In this document: positions 1 to 7,701 of the stretch, piece after piece | Position numbering within the stretch: the first letter of the stretch is position 1 | How the letters are laid out: each line of letters begins with the position of its first letter | Assembly: GCA_964500675.1 (NCBI GenBank) | Contig: CAZCNY010000004.1 | Span: 186,001 to 250,000, forward strand | Length of the DNA stretch: 64,000 bases | Source of the DNA: CAMLJR01 sp964500675 | GTDB lineage: Bacteria; Pseudomonadota; Gammaproteobacteria; Pseudomonadales; CAMLJR01 | Direction: 5' to 3' | Program-made: the position numbers and the translations under genes | Notes under the pieces: generated by a model | What the model saw: the letters and a program-made list of their open reading frames with translations, nothing else | What the model was told of the DNA's origin: nothing | Databases searched by the model: none

Positions 1-1
1 C

Positions 2-445
2 GATGTCGACGTGCAGCAGCTCATCCAAAAATGTGCGGCGATGCTGAGCGCGCAAGCGGAAACCCGCGGGATTGCGATTTCACACAATTTGCAGGCGGCC
101 AACGCTGTGATCGAGTGCGACGAAAATCAGCTGACGCAAGTGCTGCTCAATTTGTTGATCAACGGGTTGCAGATTCTCGCGCAAGGCGGCCATATCGATA
201 TCGCCGCGCACGACGACGCGCAGAATATGTATATCGACATTGCCGACGACGGCCCCGGCGTCGACCCGGCCGAACGCAAAAAAATATTCGAAGCCTTTTT
301 CTTCAAGCGCGAAGGCGGCATCGGTCTGGGGCTCGCCATCGTGCAACAAATTATCCATGCGCACGGCGGCGACATCAGTGTCGGCGAGAGCAGTCTCGGC
401 GGCGCGCTATTTCGCATTCAATTGCCGCGCGTGCAACTGGGATAA
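2..445 (+). CDS. Sensor histidine kinase, C-terminal part (cut by window start)
   Basis: Only the end of the dimerisation region and the ATP-binding HATPase_c domain are present; the frame is open to the window edge, so the true start lies upstream. Visible motifs are an N box (DENQLTQVLLNLLIN), a G1 box (DIADDGPG) and a G2 box (GIGLGLAI). The kinase would autophosphorylate on a histidine outside the window and pass the phosphate to the regulator that starts 42 bases downstream, so the two form an operon-like pair. The signal sensed is unknown because the input domain is missing. Confidence 0.9.
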   Translation, partial: DVDVQQLIQKCAAMLSAQAETRGIAISHNLQAANAVIECDENQLTQVLLNLLINGLQILAQGGHIDIAAHDDAQNMYIDIADDGPGVDPAERKKIFEAFFFKREGGIGLGLAIVQQIIHAHGGDISVGESSLGGALFRIQLPRVQLG

Positions 446-487
446 CGGTTGCGCGATCGGGATAAGTGTTAGGTCACCGAGGTCATT

Positions 488-1885
488 ATGAAAGGTAAGC
501 AGATACTGGTTGTCGACGACGAACCGAAAATGCGCCGCGTGCTGGAAATCATGCTGGAGAAAATCGGTTACAGCGTGTTGAGCGCGAGCAACGGCGTTGA
601 GGCGCAGGAAATTTTCGCCGCCAACGCCGTCGATTTGATCATCACCGATTTGCGCATGCCCGAGATGGACGGCATCGAATTGCTCGGCACTGTGCGCGCA
701 AAAAATTCGGAAGTGCCCGTCATCGTGATCACGGCGCACGGCACGATCGAAACCGCCATCACCGCGATGAAACACGGCGCCAGCGATTATCTGTTGCGGC
801 CGTTCGATATCGACGTGCTCGAACTCGCGATCGAGCGCGCGCTGAGCGGCGCTGAAATTGCGCGCGAGAACGCGTATTTGCGCCAGGAACTCAATCGCGG
901 CTGGGATGCTTTCGTCGGCTCCGGCAAACCGATGCAAACGGTTTATGAATTGATCAAGCGCGTCGCCGCGAGCAAAGCATCGGTCTTGATCACGGGCGAA
1001 ACGGGCACCGGCAAGGAATTGGCGGCGCGCGCGATTCACAATGCGTCGTCGCGCCGCGATAAATTATTCGTGCCGATTAACTGCGCGGCGATTCCCGCCG
1101 ATATTCTCGAAAGCGAATTATTCGGCCACGAAAAGGGTGCGTTCACGGGCGCCGCACGCGAGCGCATCGGCAAGTTCGAGCTGGCCGAAGGCGGGACAAT
1201 TTTTCTCGACGAACTCACCGAAATGCCGTTGGCGCTGCAATCGAAATTGTTGCGCGTGTTGCAGGAAAATACCATCGAGCGTCTCGGCAGCAATCGCACC
1301 ATCAATCTCGATATCCGCGTTATCGCCGCCACCAATCGCAACCCGTTGCAGGCGATCAGCGCGGGCACGTTGCGTGAAGATTTGTATTATCGCGTCAACG
1401 TATTTTCCATCGAGCTGCCGCCATTGCGCGCGCGCGCGGAAGATATTCCAGGGCTGGTCGAACACTTCATCGCGAAACACGAAGGCTCGTCGGCGCGCAC
1501 GCAATTGACGACGGGCGCGCTCGAATTGTTGCAGGCGTATGCCTGGCCCGGCAATGTGCGCGAACTCGAAAATACGATCGAACGCGCGCTGATTTTAAGC
1601 GGCGGCGGCCTGCTCGATGAGCAGTATTTTCCGCTCGACCTCAACGCTGCGCCTAAAATAGTTAGCGCTGCGAAAGCGGCGGACACTTCTGCTGTCGCCG
1701 CGTGTAACGCATCGGGATTGCCGCCGCTTAATCAGGCGGTGGAAGAACTGGAGGCCCGTCTCATTGAGCAGGCGCTGACACAAGCCGACGGCAATAAAGC
1801 CAAAGCGGCGGCGCTGCTCGATATCAGCGAGCGCACGCTGTGGTACAAGCTAAAAAAATATCAGCCGCACATTGCGGGTAAATAA
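488..1885 (+). CDS. Sigma54-dependent response regulator (NtrC/AtoC type)
   Basis: The 465-residue protein has the three usual domains. Its receiver has phosphoacceptor Asp54 (ITDLRMP), its AAA+ domain has Walker A GETGTGKE (about 170-177), the sigma54-contact loop GAFTGA (217-222) and a Walker B-like GGTIFLDEL, and a Fis-type helix-turn-helix ends the protein (about 430-458). It should activate sigma54 promoters in response to the kinase encoded just upstream. One oddity is that the receiver reads DYLLRPFD, with Arg104 where family members normally have Lys. The targets cannot be read from the sequence. Confidence 0.93.
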   Translation: MKGKQILVVDDEPKMRRVLEIMLEKIGYSVLSASNGVEAQEIFAANAVDLIITDLRMPEMDGIELLGTVRAKNSEVPVIVITAHGTIETAITAMKHGASDYLLRPFDIDVLELAIERALSGAEIARENAYLRQELNRGWDAFVGSGKPMQTVYELIKRVAASKASVLITGETGTGKELAARAIHNASSRRDKLFVPINCAAIPADILESELFGHEKGAFTGAARERIGKFELAEGGTIFLDELTEMPLALQSKLLRVLQENTIERLGSNRTINLDIRVIAATNRNPLQAISAGTLREDLYYRVNVFSIELPPLRARAEDIPGLVEHFIAKHEGSSARTQLTTGALELLQAYAWPGNVRELENTIERALILSGGGLLDEQYFPLDLNAAPKIVSAAKAADTSAVAACNASGLPPLNQAVEELEARLIEQALTQADGNKAKAAALLDISERTLWYKLKKYQPHIAGK

Positions 1886-2056
1886 ATCGTTCACTGCAAG
1901 AATTGTCTGCAAATGTTGTTAACAGTCTTTGCGGTAATTGCACAATCTGCTTTGCTGAATATTAAAAGTCACCGGGAAACAGCGGTTTATAAAATGTCCA
2001 CTGCTGGTATTCCTTTTGCTGTGTAGTCAATTCACACAGCCAGAGAGGAACACGCT

Positions 2057-2263
2057 ATGACAATCAATGCAATCGCATCCAGCAATGTCGCTGCACAAAA
2101 ACCTATCGCCGCGCCGACCGGCGAGGCGCGCGAAACCGGACCCGATCATGATGGCGATGCCGATGACGCGAGCAAAGTAGTCGCTGCCGCGGTTAAGCCC
2201 GCCGCGCCGGTCGTCAACACATCGGGTCAGATTACCGGCGGCTCGGTTAACACCAAAGCGTAA
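2057..2263 (+). CDS. Small hypothetical protein, Ala/Pro/Asp-rich
   Basis: This 68-residue frame has a good ribosome site (AGAGAGGA, about 7 bases before the ATG). The product is low in aromatic residues, rich in Ala, Pro and Asp, and has no membrane segment or signal peptide, so it may be disordered. I do not recognise the family. It stands alone about 170 bases after the response regulator and is followed by a GC-rich hairpin, which fits an independently transcribed small gene. Confidence 0.5.
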   Translation: MTINAIASSNVAAQKPIAAPTGEARETGPDHDGDADDASKVVAAAVKPAAPVVNTSGQITGGSVNTKA

Positions 2264-2292
2264 TACGAGTCAGTCCTCCATTCCGAAGGCGT

Positions 2293-2312
2293 GCCCGCGC
2301 CGAGGTGCGGGC
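2293..2312 (+). terminator. GC-rich hairpin, possible terminator
   Basis: GCCCGC and GCGGGC arms flank an 8-base loop just after the 68-residue gene. The T-rich tract (CCCCCCTTTTTA) comes only about 20 bases later, so this is a weak intrinsic terminator candidate. Confidence 0.35.
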
Positions 2313-2334
2313 GCGATGTCCGCTTCCCCCCTTT

Positions 2335-2805
2335 TTAGTTAGATGTGCTCGGCGCATCGGCGGGGCACGGAATGGAGCTTTTACTGAATATGCTGCGGTA
2401 GATTTTCCAGGTGCCGTTCACGCGCTTGAAAATATTCACGTACTTGCCGCTGTCGACATCCTCGACGCGGCGTATATCGCGTATCCGGTAATTGCCCTCG
2501 TCGTAGGCGATGTCGCCGCTGATCGTACTGGTTTCCGAGTTGATCCAGAATTGCATGCGTCGCCGCAGCGTTTCTTCCATGTATTGCTTGATAGCGGCTT
2601 TGCCTTTCACCGGCGCGCCGAATCCCGGCAACATTTCGCCGTCGTCGGTAAACAGTTCGGACGCGGCGGCGGAATCGCCGGCATTGAAAGTGGTGCGCAG
2701 TGAGGTGATGACGTCGGGCGGCAGCGTTTCTTCGTGCATGCTACAGCCGGAGATGGCTAGCAGAATGACAATACAGGCAGACAGCGGGATTTTCGTTGTT
2801 TTCAT
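2335..2805 (-). CDS. Lipoprotein with SnoaL/NTF2-like (DUF4440-type) domain
   Basis: The 156-residue product starts with a short basic and hydrophobic leader ending in the lipobox LAISGC (Cys21), so it should be lipid-anchored. The rest resembles NTF2-like proteins of the SgcJ/YybH kind: helical start (SLRTTFNAGDSAAASELFTDD), then a strand-rich cone ending in a KYVNIFKRVNGTWKIY strand pair typical of the fold. No catalytic function is assigned within this broad group. It is transcribed alone, convergent with the small gene at 2057. Confidence 0.7.
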   Translation of the reverse strand: MKTTKIPLSACIVILLAISGCSMHEETLPPDVITSLRTTFNAGDSAAASELFTDDGEMLPGFGAPVKGKAAIKQYMEETLRRRMQFWINSETSTISGDIAYDEGNYRIRDIRRVEDVDSGKYVNIFKRVNGTWKIYRSIFSKSSIPCPADAPSTSN

Positions 2806-3068
2806 GCAGAAGTCCTCAGTCCGTAGAAGTTTCGATGCGTTGAGTGCCGCATAACCCAGTTATTGAAAAGCATAGACCGTTCAACCGCAGGTGTCGGCAT
2901 CGGCGACAGGCGGAAGCAGCGCCATCGCAAAACTGTCGGAACCCTTTCCATCTCGATCAGCACTCAACGCGACGCGGGCCAATAAGTAATTGGCTCCAAA
3001 CACTTTTGTTATTGAGGCCCGGTTATTGCGACGTGTTCGGCACAACATAAAAATTAAGAGGCTTCGTC

Positions 3069-3308
3069 ATGGCGATCAATCGCGTTGGCAATACCGTAGA
3101 CGTCTCCATTCCCGCATTTATTTACGAGTTATTACCCCTCCTTTACATAGCCGGCGGTTTCTTAGCGGCTGCGAAGATTGGCGGCGCATTGGTCAATCTA
3201 TGCAGCGTCGTGCTGATATTGACGGGCGTGCAAATATTGCGCATGCGCAGCCGCTATCGAGAATCCATGAAATTCCCGCAACGCAATCCGGTTCGGAGTC
3301 GCAGTTAA
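3069..3308 (+). CDS. Small membrane protein, unknown function
   Basis: The 79-residue product has two hydrophobic stretches (about residues 16-35 and 38-56) and a strongly basic tail rich in Arg. A ribosome site (TAAGAGG) lies about 8 bases before the ATG. It is likely an inner-membrane protein with both ends on one side. I do not recognise a family. The 263 bases upstream hold no other gene I can support. Confidence 0.6.
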   Translation: MAINRVGNTVDVSIPAFIYELLPLLYIAGGFLAAAKIGGALVNLCSVVLILTGVQILRMRSRYRESMKFPQRNPVRSRS

Positions 3309-3648
3309 CAATAGTCGGATTCAAATCTGAGGTGCATCGCTTCACTCTGTTTCTCGGCTCCCTTTATTTTTATGAAAATATTTCTGGAAGGAGAGCCTTC
3401 ATTTTTTCGTGCAGTTCTATTTTTTTCTCAGGTGTCTCATTCACCGATTGCCGATGATTTTTCCAACCCGTCAAGCAAGGCGATGCCACAACAGTTAATG
3501 CTGAAGTTGCCGCTTAAAATAAACCTGCTACAGCATGTCCAGTAGAAAGCGGATACCCAACCGATGGTTTAACTTGCGCGTTGCATCCACTCAGCATATA
3601 AACCGTCGGGTAATTATTTAATCGACGGAATTCCACGAGGAGCGGGCA
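3309..3648. other. Intergenic stretch without a supported gene
   Basis: These 340 bases are A+T-rich compared with neighbours. The only structure seen is an imperfect inverted repeat (GGCTCCCTT at 3356-3364 with AAGGaGAGCC at 3388-3397) followed by a run of T, which could terminate the small membrane-protein gene. A short ribosome site (GAGGAGCG) precedes the next gene. Confidence 0.5.
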
Positions 3649-4164
3649 ATGAGCGATGAATCCAGTGCTGAAATACGAGATGCCAGAAAAGATTGGATGA
3701 CGCAGCATCGCGCGATGTATCTGCGCTCGGGCGGCGCGCAGGGGCATATCATGGACCTCACGGCGGTCGGCGCGCATTCGTTCGGGACGCACTGCTTGGT
3801 GAAATATGCAGGCCGCAAGAGCGGGAAGATTTTTATCACGCCACTGTGCTATGGCGATATCGGTGGCGAAGTGGTGATCGTGGCGTCCAAGGGCGGCGCG
3901 AACGAACATCCCGATTGGTATCTCAATATTCGGGAAATGAAAGCGGTCGAATTCCAGATTGCCACGCAGGCATTTCGCGCTACGTGGCGCGAGCCGGAAG
4001 GTGCGGAGCGCGAAAAAGTGTGGAATTTTATGGTGGATTGCTACCCGTTCTATGCCAACTATCAGGCGTCCACTCAGCGCCGGATACCTCTCGTAATGAT
4101 GAAGCCCATTGAAGAGATAAAAGTCTTTACGGAAACCGACGCCACCGGCAGCAGACAGTTGTAG
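3649..4164 (+). CDS. Nitroreductase/quinone reductase family (DDN-type, split beta-barrel) protein
   Basis: The 171-residue protein matches the deazaflavin-dependent nitroreductase-like family in layout: an N-terminal helix, then strands with LVKYAGRKSGKIFITPLCYG, the typical EVVIVASKGG.NEHPDWYLNI segment and a C-terminal helix ending in the PLVMMKP strand. Family members bind flavin or F420 in a split beta-barrel, but many proteobacterial members have unknown cofactor and substrate. Ribosome site GAGGAGCGGGCA precedes the ATG. The next gene, on the other strand, is an EthD-type protein. Confidence 0.75.
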   Translation: MSDESSAEIRDARKDWMTQHRAMYLRSGGAQGHIMDLTAVGAHSFGTHCLVKYAGRKSGKIFITPLCYGDIGGEVVIVASKGGANEHPDWYLNIREMKAVEFQIATQAFRATWREPEGAEREKVWNFMVDCYPFYANYQASTQRRIPLVMMKPIEEIKVFTETDATGSRQL

Positions 4165-4178
4165 CGCCGCAAAAAAAA

Positions 4179-4592
4179 TCAGTCTTGGTAGCGCAGATCG
4201 ACATGCGTGGACTCGCCGTTTGGCCCCATCGGCGAGTCGTATTCCAACACGCTACAAACCGGATTGGCGTGCGAGGCGAAAAGATTGTCTTCGTCTTTCA
4301 TCACGTGAGGCAGGCGCGCTGGATCGCTGATAATTTTCTGTGAATTCTCGAAATCCTCGCGACTGTTCCACCAGATTTCCATAATGCAGTCATAACCGCA
4401 GTCGTGCACCGTGCCCGTGACGGGATTCTTTTCGGGTGTCAGGTAACGCCGCACATAGCGCACCGCATTGGGTATCGATGGCGAGCGCCCCATCCGCTTC
4501 GACAACTGCGAGTGCTGGTTTTCGTAGTAATCCATGAATTTATCCATGCTCATGTCCGGCCGTTTCTTGAAAAAACAGATTTGCTTGAACAT
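4179..4592 (-). CDS. EthD domain-containing protein
   Basis: The 137-residue protein begins MFKQICFFKKRPDMSMDKF, the standard start of EthD/dimeric alpha-beta barrel proteins (hydrophobic strand, then a Pro-rich turn and a helix with YYENQHS). A second half-barrel follows (YDCIMEIWWNSREDFENS). Known relatives are accessory proteins in degradation pathways or stress-linked barrels without a defined reaction. It converges with the nitroreductase-like gene; no operon partner is visible on this strand. Confidence 0.75.
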   Translation of the reverse strand: MFKQICFFKKRPDMSMDKFMDYYENQHSQLSKRMGRSPSIPNAVRYVRRYLTPEKNPVTGTVHDCGYDCIMEIWWNSREDFENSQKIISDPARLPHVMKDEDNLFASHANPVCSVLEYDSPMGPNGESTHVDLRYQD

Positions 4593-4707
4593 TGAGTTTT
4601 CTCCCGCTGGTTATTTTCGATTGTGCAAGGATCGCATCGAAATGCCAACACGAAGAGTTTAAGGGCCGGCATGAAGATATTTAAGGCGTTGGAGCCGGGG
4701 ATATCGG

Positions 4708-4753
4708 ATGGTGCCCAGGGGCAGAATCGAACTGCCGACACAAGGATTTTCAG
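4708..4753. repeat. Prophage attachment repeat, left copy (attL core)
   Basis: These 46 bases are identical to 12275-12320, the 3' part of tRNA-Phe with the encoded CCA end. Identity breaks at 4754 (g versus t). This copy is a tRNA fragment, not a functional gene. The stop codon of the integrase (TCA at 4750-4752 on this strand) lies within the core. Confidence 0.93.
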
Positions 4754-5673
4754 GAATCGCACCGTGCAGCCGCCAAAAGCCCTTCAATGTGCCGAGCAGG
4801 CACCTTCAAATGATCGCCGGACAAATGTGCGTAACGCAGCACCATCTGAATCGTAGACCAGCTTCCCAACTCCATTAATTCCCGCATCCCCGTACCGTTC
4901 TGAGCATGCCATGACGCCCATGTATGGCGTAGATCGTGCCAGCGGAAGTCAGTTATTCCGGCCCGCTCTTTAGCCAGCTTCCACGCCCTTGTGCTAGTCC
5001 GAGACACCGGACGGCCGTTATAAACAAAAACCCATTCGCGATGCTCGCCACGTTGCGATCGCAGCACGGCAATGGCGTCAGCATTAAGCGGCACCGGGAA
5101 AGCTTTACGATTCTTCGACTGCGCAGCGTGTATCCATGCCATGCCACGACCGAGATCGATCTGGTCCCAACGAAGCCCCGTTACGTTGCTTTGACGTAGC
5201 CCTGTTGCTAGAGCGAACAGCGCCATAGCGCGCAGGTGCGACGGAAGTTCGTACAGCAAGCGCAGAGCATCTTCAGGGGGCAACCACCTCACACGCGCCG
5301 GAGGTTCCTTGAGCATGCAAATACGGGGTACACGCTGAATCCATTCCCAATCGTCGCGAGCCATGCGTAGAACGGCCCGAATCAGCGCAAGGTAACGGTT
5401 TACAGTGGACGGGGATGATTCGCGAAGCTTAGCTTCAGTGACACACTCAACGACATCACGTGTAATTTCGTCAAGGAAGTACTCGCCGAGATATTTTGCC
5501 AACCATGCAAGCTTGCCGCGATCGCTTTTAATGTCAGCCTTGTGCGATTTTTCCCGCATCCATCGAGCGGCAGCTTGCAACCATGTACGCCGAGTATCCA
5601 CAACTAAAAATCCAAACAACAGGAAAAAATTTAAAAAGCGATCTAGATTTGAATGGCAATTGAGCTTAGCCAA
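4750..5673 (-). CDS. Tyrosine recombinase (phage integrase)
   Basis: The 307-residue protein has an N-terminal SAM-like core-binding domain and a C-terminal catalytic domain with the expected residues: Arg in ATGLRQSNVTGL, the HxxR box in WHDLRHTWASWH, and the nucleophile Tyr in TIQMVLRYAHLS. It would catalyse integration and excision between the tRNA-Phe site and the phage circle. Its 3' end runs into the attachment core, which supplies the stop codon, so the integrase end is the same in prophage and circle. It is divergent from the small gene at 5686. Confidence 0.93.
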   Translation of the reverse strand: MAKLNCHSNLDRFLNFFLLFGFLVVDTRRTWLQAAARWMREKSHKADIKSDRGKLAWLAKYLGEYFLDEITRDVVECVTEAKLRESSPSTVNRYLALIRAVLRMARDDWEWIQRVPRICMLKEPPARVRWLPPEDALRLLYELPSHLRAMALFALATGLRQSNVTGLRWDQIDLGRGMAWIHAAQSKNRKAFPVPLNADAIAVLRSQRGEHREWVFVYNGRPVSRTSTRAWKLAKERAGITDFRWHDLRHTWASWHAQNGTGMRELMELGSWSTIQMVLRYAHLSGDHLKVPARHIEGLLAAARCDS

Positions 5674-5685
5674 GGATAGAACACA

Positions 5686-6051
5686 ATGCTTTCAAAAATC
5701 GGAATAATTCTTTTCGCCGCAATAAGCACAACAGCCATCGCTGAAATTTATCAGTGGACCGACGAAAAAGGAATTACACACTACAGCGACGCCATACCAA
5801 AAACTGGGAAGACAAAAGACGGAATACAATTGCGCGATAACAACCTACCAAACCTAACGACAGTACAGCACAGCGAAGCGCAAGCGCGTCAAGAGAAAGA
5901 ACAAACCAGCCCGACTTTTATCGAAATAAGCGACCACACCGCAGGCGTTAATTGCAATTCAACAAATCTAAATTCAATTGACCGAAACAATGTGTTAGAC
6001 GCATGGCAAGATCGCGAGTGGCGAGACTGCCACGGCATGAAAGAACAATAA
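5686..6051 (+). CDS. DUF4124 domain-containing exported protein (phage cargo)
   Basis: The 121-residue product has a signal peptide (hydrophobic residues 5-19, cleavage near AIAEIY) followed by the DUF4124 signature IYQWTDEKGITHYSDAIP. DUF4124 proteins are common periplasmic proteins in gammaproteobacteria; their role is mostly unknown. It is the only clearly cargo-like gene in the phage and points against the virion genes, divergent from the integrase. A second, host DUF4124 gene occurs at 28241. It may be a passenger gene rather than a phage function. Confidence 0.7.
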   Translation: MLSKIGIILFAAISTTAIAEIYQWTDEKGITHYSDAIPKTGKTKDGIQLRDNNLPNLTTVQHSEAQARQEKEQTSPTFIEISDHTAGVNCNSTNLNSIDRNNVLDAWQDREWRDCHGMKEQ

Positions 6052-6078
6052 AAAGACTTTTCGCTCGCCGCTAGGCAA

Positions 6079-6171
6079 GGGTTGCAGTCAGGACTGCAAC
6101 CCAGCCAATAAGCTTATTTCTTATCGAGTGTCGATCAAGCCCGCCTAACGGAAACAGAAAAGACGTTTCCG
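6079..6171. other. Two hairpins in phage intergenic gap
   Basis: The gap between the DUF4124 gene and zot has a perfect 11-bp inverted repeat (GGGTTGCAGTC at 6079-6089 with GACTGCAACCC at 6092-6102) and a 7-bp one (CGGAAAC 6149-6155, GTTTCCG 6165-6171). They may terminate the converging transcripts or act as ssDNA hairpins (complementary-strand start or packaging signal). No T-run follows the first hairpin. Confidence 0.45.
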
Positions 6172-6189
6172 ATAGATCGAGCTTGACGA

Positions 6190-7308
6190 TTAGAGTGAGT
6201 TTGAATCTTTCGGAGCTTGAAAAGCTTGAGCAATTACACCCACAGATTTTTCGCCTTCGCACATCGCATAGAAAACTTCATTGTAGCCAGAGATTTTAAC
6301 CATGCACTCAGCGACGGGCTGAACCTTGTACCCCGCCTGAATTAAATCCTTTTGATCAAAGCGAGCATAGTTATCGCCATCATCGACACGAAAAACATAT
6401 TCAACACCCTTGCCATAATCCGACGCAGCCGTTATCACAATTTTTCGACCATGTAGCACACTGCTAGACTGGGCCGCGCGAATATTTGCTAACTCCTGAG
6501 CTGCTTTAAAATTTTCGGGCACAGCACGCGACGTTTGCAAAGAAGCCGAAGCGCCGCGACCTTTATCAATATCCTTGTGTAGGTTGTGATAGGTGCGCCA
6601 ACCGAGAAAAACAGCAAGAATCGGTAATATCACCATCGCCGCCAACATCGATTTAATCTTGCCGCCCTTCAAAATATTCGCACGATCGTCAACACGTTTT
6701 TCGTTACCGACATCGCCCGCTTTGCTTTGGCTAGCCGATTTATAGAATTTAAAATTCTCAGACTTATACGTCTCAAACATTTCACGCAAACGTTGTGACG
6801 GCGGCGGATTCTGACCCGTTACAGCGCCTTGATAAATATCGACCCGAAAACGATTGTCTTGCCCTACGGCATCGAGCTTCGTGCAACGGAACGTCTTATC
6901 GACCAACTGACGAACGAATGCGCTGAGCTGCGCAAGATCTTGCGTCACTAAAATAATTTGTGTTGTGGTTCCCGCTTCGTTGACCTTGTGGCCGTGCATG
7001 GCGAGAAATTCTTTATGCACGGAATTGACGTTATTCGCTTTCAGCCCAGCGGGCCAGAAACGCCAGCATTCATCGAGCACAAGCATTGCGCCAGCGGGCA
7101 GTACGTCATCAAACCATTTAGGGTTGTCGATTATATCTTGCGAATCGAAAACGACAGGAACCGCGCCTAATTCAGATAACCAGACATCGGCATGCAGCGG
7201 GATATTCGTATACACGTCGCGACCTTGTTTGATCGCTTCCACCATAATCTGAGTTACCGAGTAACTTTTCCCCGAGCGCGGTAGACCCGTATAGGCGCTT
7301 ATCGACAT
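6190..7308 (-). CDS. zot: Zot-domain phage assembly ATPase (pI-like)
   Basis: The 372-residue protein starts with the Zot/pI NTPase domain: Walker A GLPRSGKS (residues 8-15), a Walker B-like hydrophobic run ending in Asp (AMLVLDECWRFW, about 87-98) and an arginine-rich segment after it. A single membrane segment (about residues 225-245, MLAAMVILPILAVFLGW) is followed by a periplasmic tail, as in pI. It is an inner-membrane motor for extrusion of filamentous virions; the enterotoxin role of Vibrio cholerae Zot should not be assumed here. Its ATG overlaps the end of the 33-residue gene upstream. Confidence 0.9.
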   Translation of the reverse strand: MSISAYTGLPRSGKSYSVTQIMVEAIKQGRDVYTNIPLHADVWLSELGAVPVVFDSQDIIDNPKWFDDVLPAGAMLVLDECWRFWPAGLKANNVNSVHKEFLAMHGHKVNEAGTTTQIILVTQDLAQLSAFVRQLVDKTFRCTKLDAVGQDNRFRVDIYQGAVTGQNPPPSQRLREMFETYKSENFKFYKSASQSKAGDVGNEKRVDDRANILKGGKIKSMLAAMVILPILAVFLGWRTYHNLHKDIDKGRGASASLQTSRAVPENFKAAQELANIRAAQSSSVLHGRKIVITAASDYGKGVEYVFRVDDGDNYARFDQKDLIQAGYKVQPVAECMVKISGYNEVFYAMCEGEKSVGVIAQAFQAPKDSNSL

Positions 7309-7400
7309 TTTCTAACGCACCAACGAACACCACGCTGCAAAAGCCGAACCGTCGAAAAAACACCGATAAGAAAAACCAGCGCGAAAAAAATTCCAATCAT
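7299..7400 (-). CDS. 33-residue phage membrane protein overlapping zot start
   Basis: Reading the minus strand from the ATG at 7400 gives a 33-residue product: one hydrophobic helix (MIGIFFALVFLIGVFSTV) and then a basic tail (RLLQRGVRWCVRKCR). The stop lies inside zot, overlapping its first codons, which suggests coupled translation. Small one-helix proteins are expected among inovirus minor coat proteins (pVII/pIX type) or assembly factors; which one this is cannot be told from sequence. The position between the DUF2523-like gene and zot supports a phage role. Confidence 0.6.
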   Translation of the reverse strand: MIGIFFALVFLIGVFSTVRLLQRGVRWCVRKCR

Positions 7401-7406
7401 GATAAA

Positions 7407-7700
7407 TCACCCTATCAACGGAATCCGCCGTATCAGAAAGCGAACGCCATACGCAGAGCCCAACACCGCAGCCCCAAAACCAAGGTCGAACGGACCGACA
7501 AAATAGCCGACGCTGGGCGGGATATTCGATAAAATATCGGCACCAGATTGCGCCCAGTCAGGCACAGGAATCGCATTAAACACCGCTACAATCGCGTTAA
7601 AAATTTGCTCGGAAATCCAAATAAAAAAGCCTTTGATCTCATCCTGGACCCACGTCAACCAGCAGCCAATATCGGTATAACCACAACTCGCATTAGCCAT
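7407..7700 (-). CDS. DUF2523-like minor coat protein (pVI-like)
   Basis: The 97-residue product (ATG at 7700; an in-frame GTG at 7709 is an alternative) has two hydrophobic helices, one near residues 24-45 (GFFIWISEQIFNAIVAVFNAI) and one near 66-90, and a basic RFLIRRIP end. Its position between the adsorption protein and zot matches DUF2523/pVI-like proteins of other inoviruses, which cap the virion end with pIII. One base separates its ATG from the stop of the upstream gene, so translation is probably coupled. Confidence 0.75.
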   Translation of the reverse strand: MANASCGYTDIGCWLTWVQDEIKGFFIWISEQIFNAIVAVFNAIPVPDWAQSGADILSNIPPSVGYFVGPFDLGFGAAVLGSAYGVRFLIRRIPLIG

Positions 7701-7701
7701 G

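Noticed and set aside
407..1039. 210-residue leftward frame
   Set aside because: Antisense to the response regulator receiver and AAA+ start; typical shadow frame.
2844..3050. 68-residue plus-strand frame
   Set aside because: No ribosome site, Arg/His-rich composition, and no motif.
4708..4753. A second tRNA-Phe gene
   Set aside because: Only the 3' 45 bases are present, without acceptor 5' side, D-arm or anticodon loop; it is the left attachment repeat.
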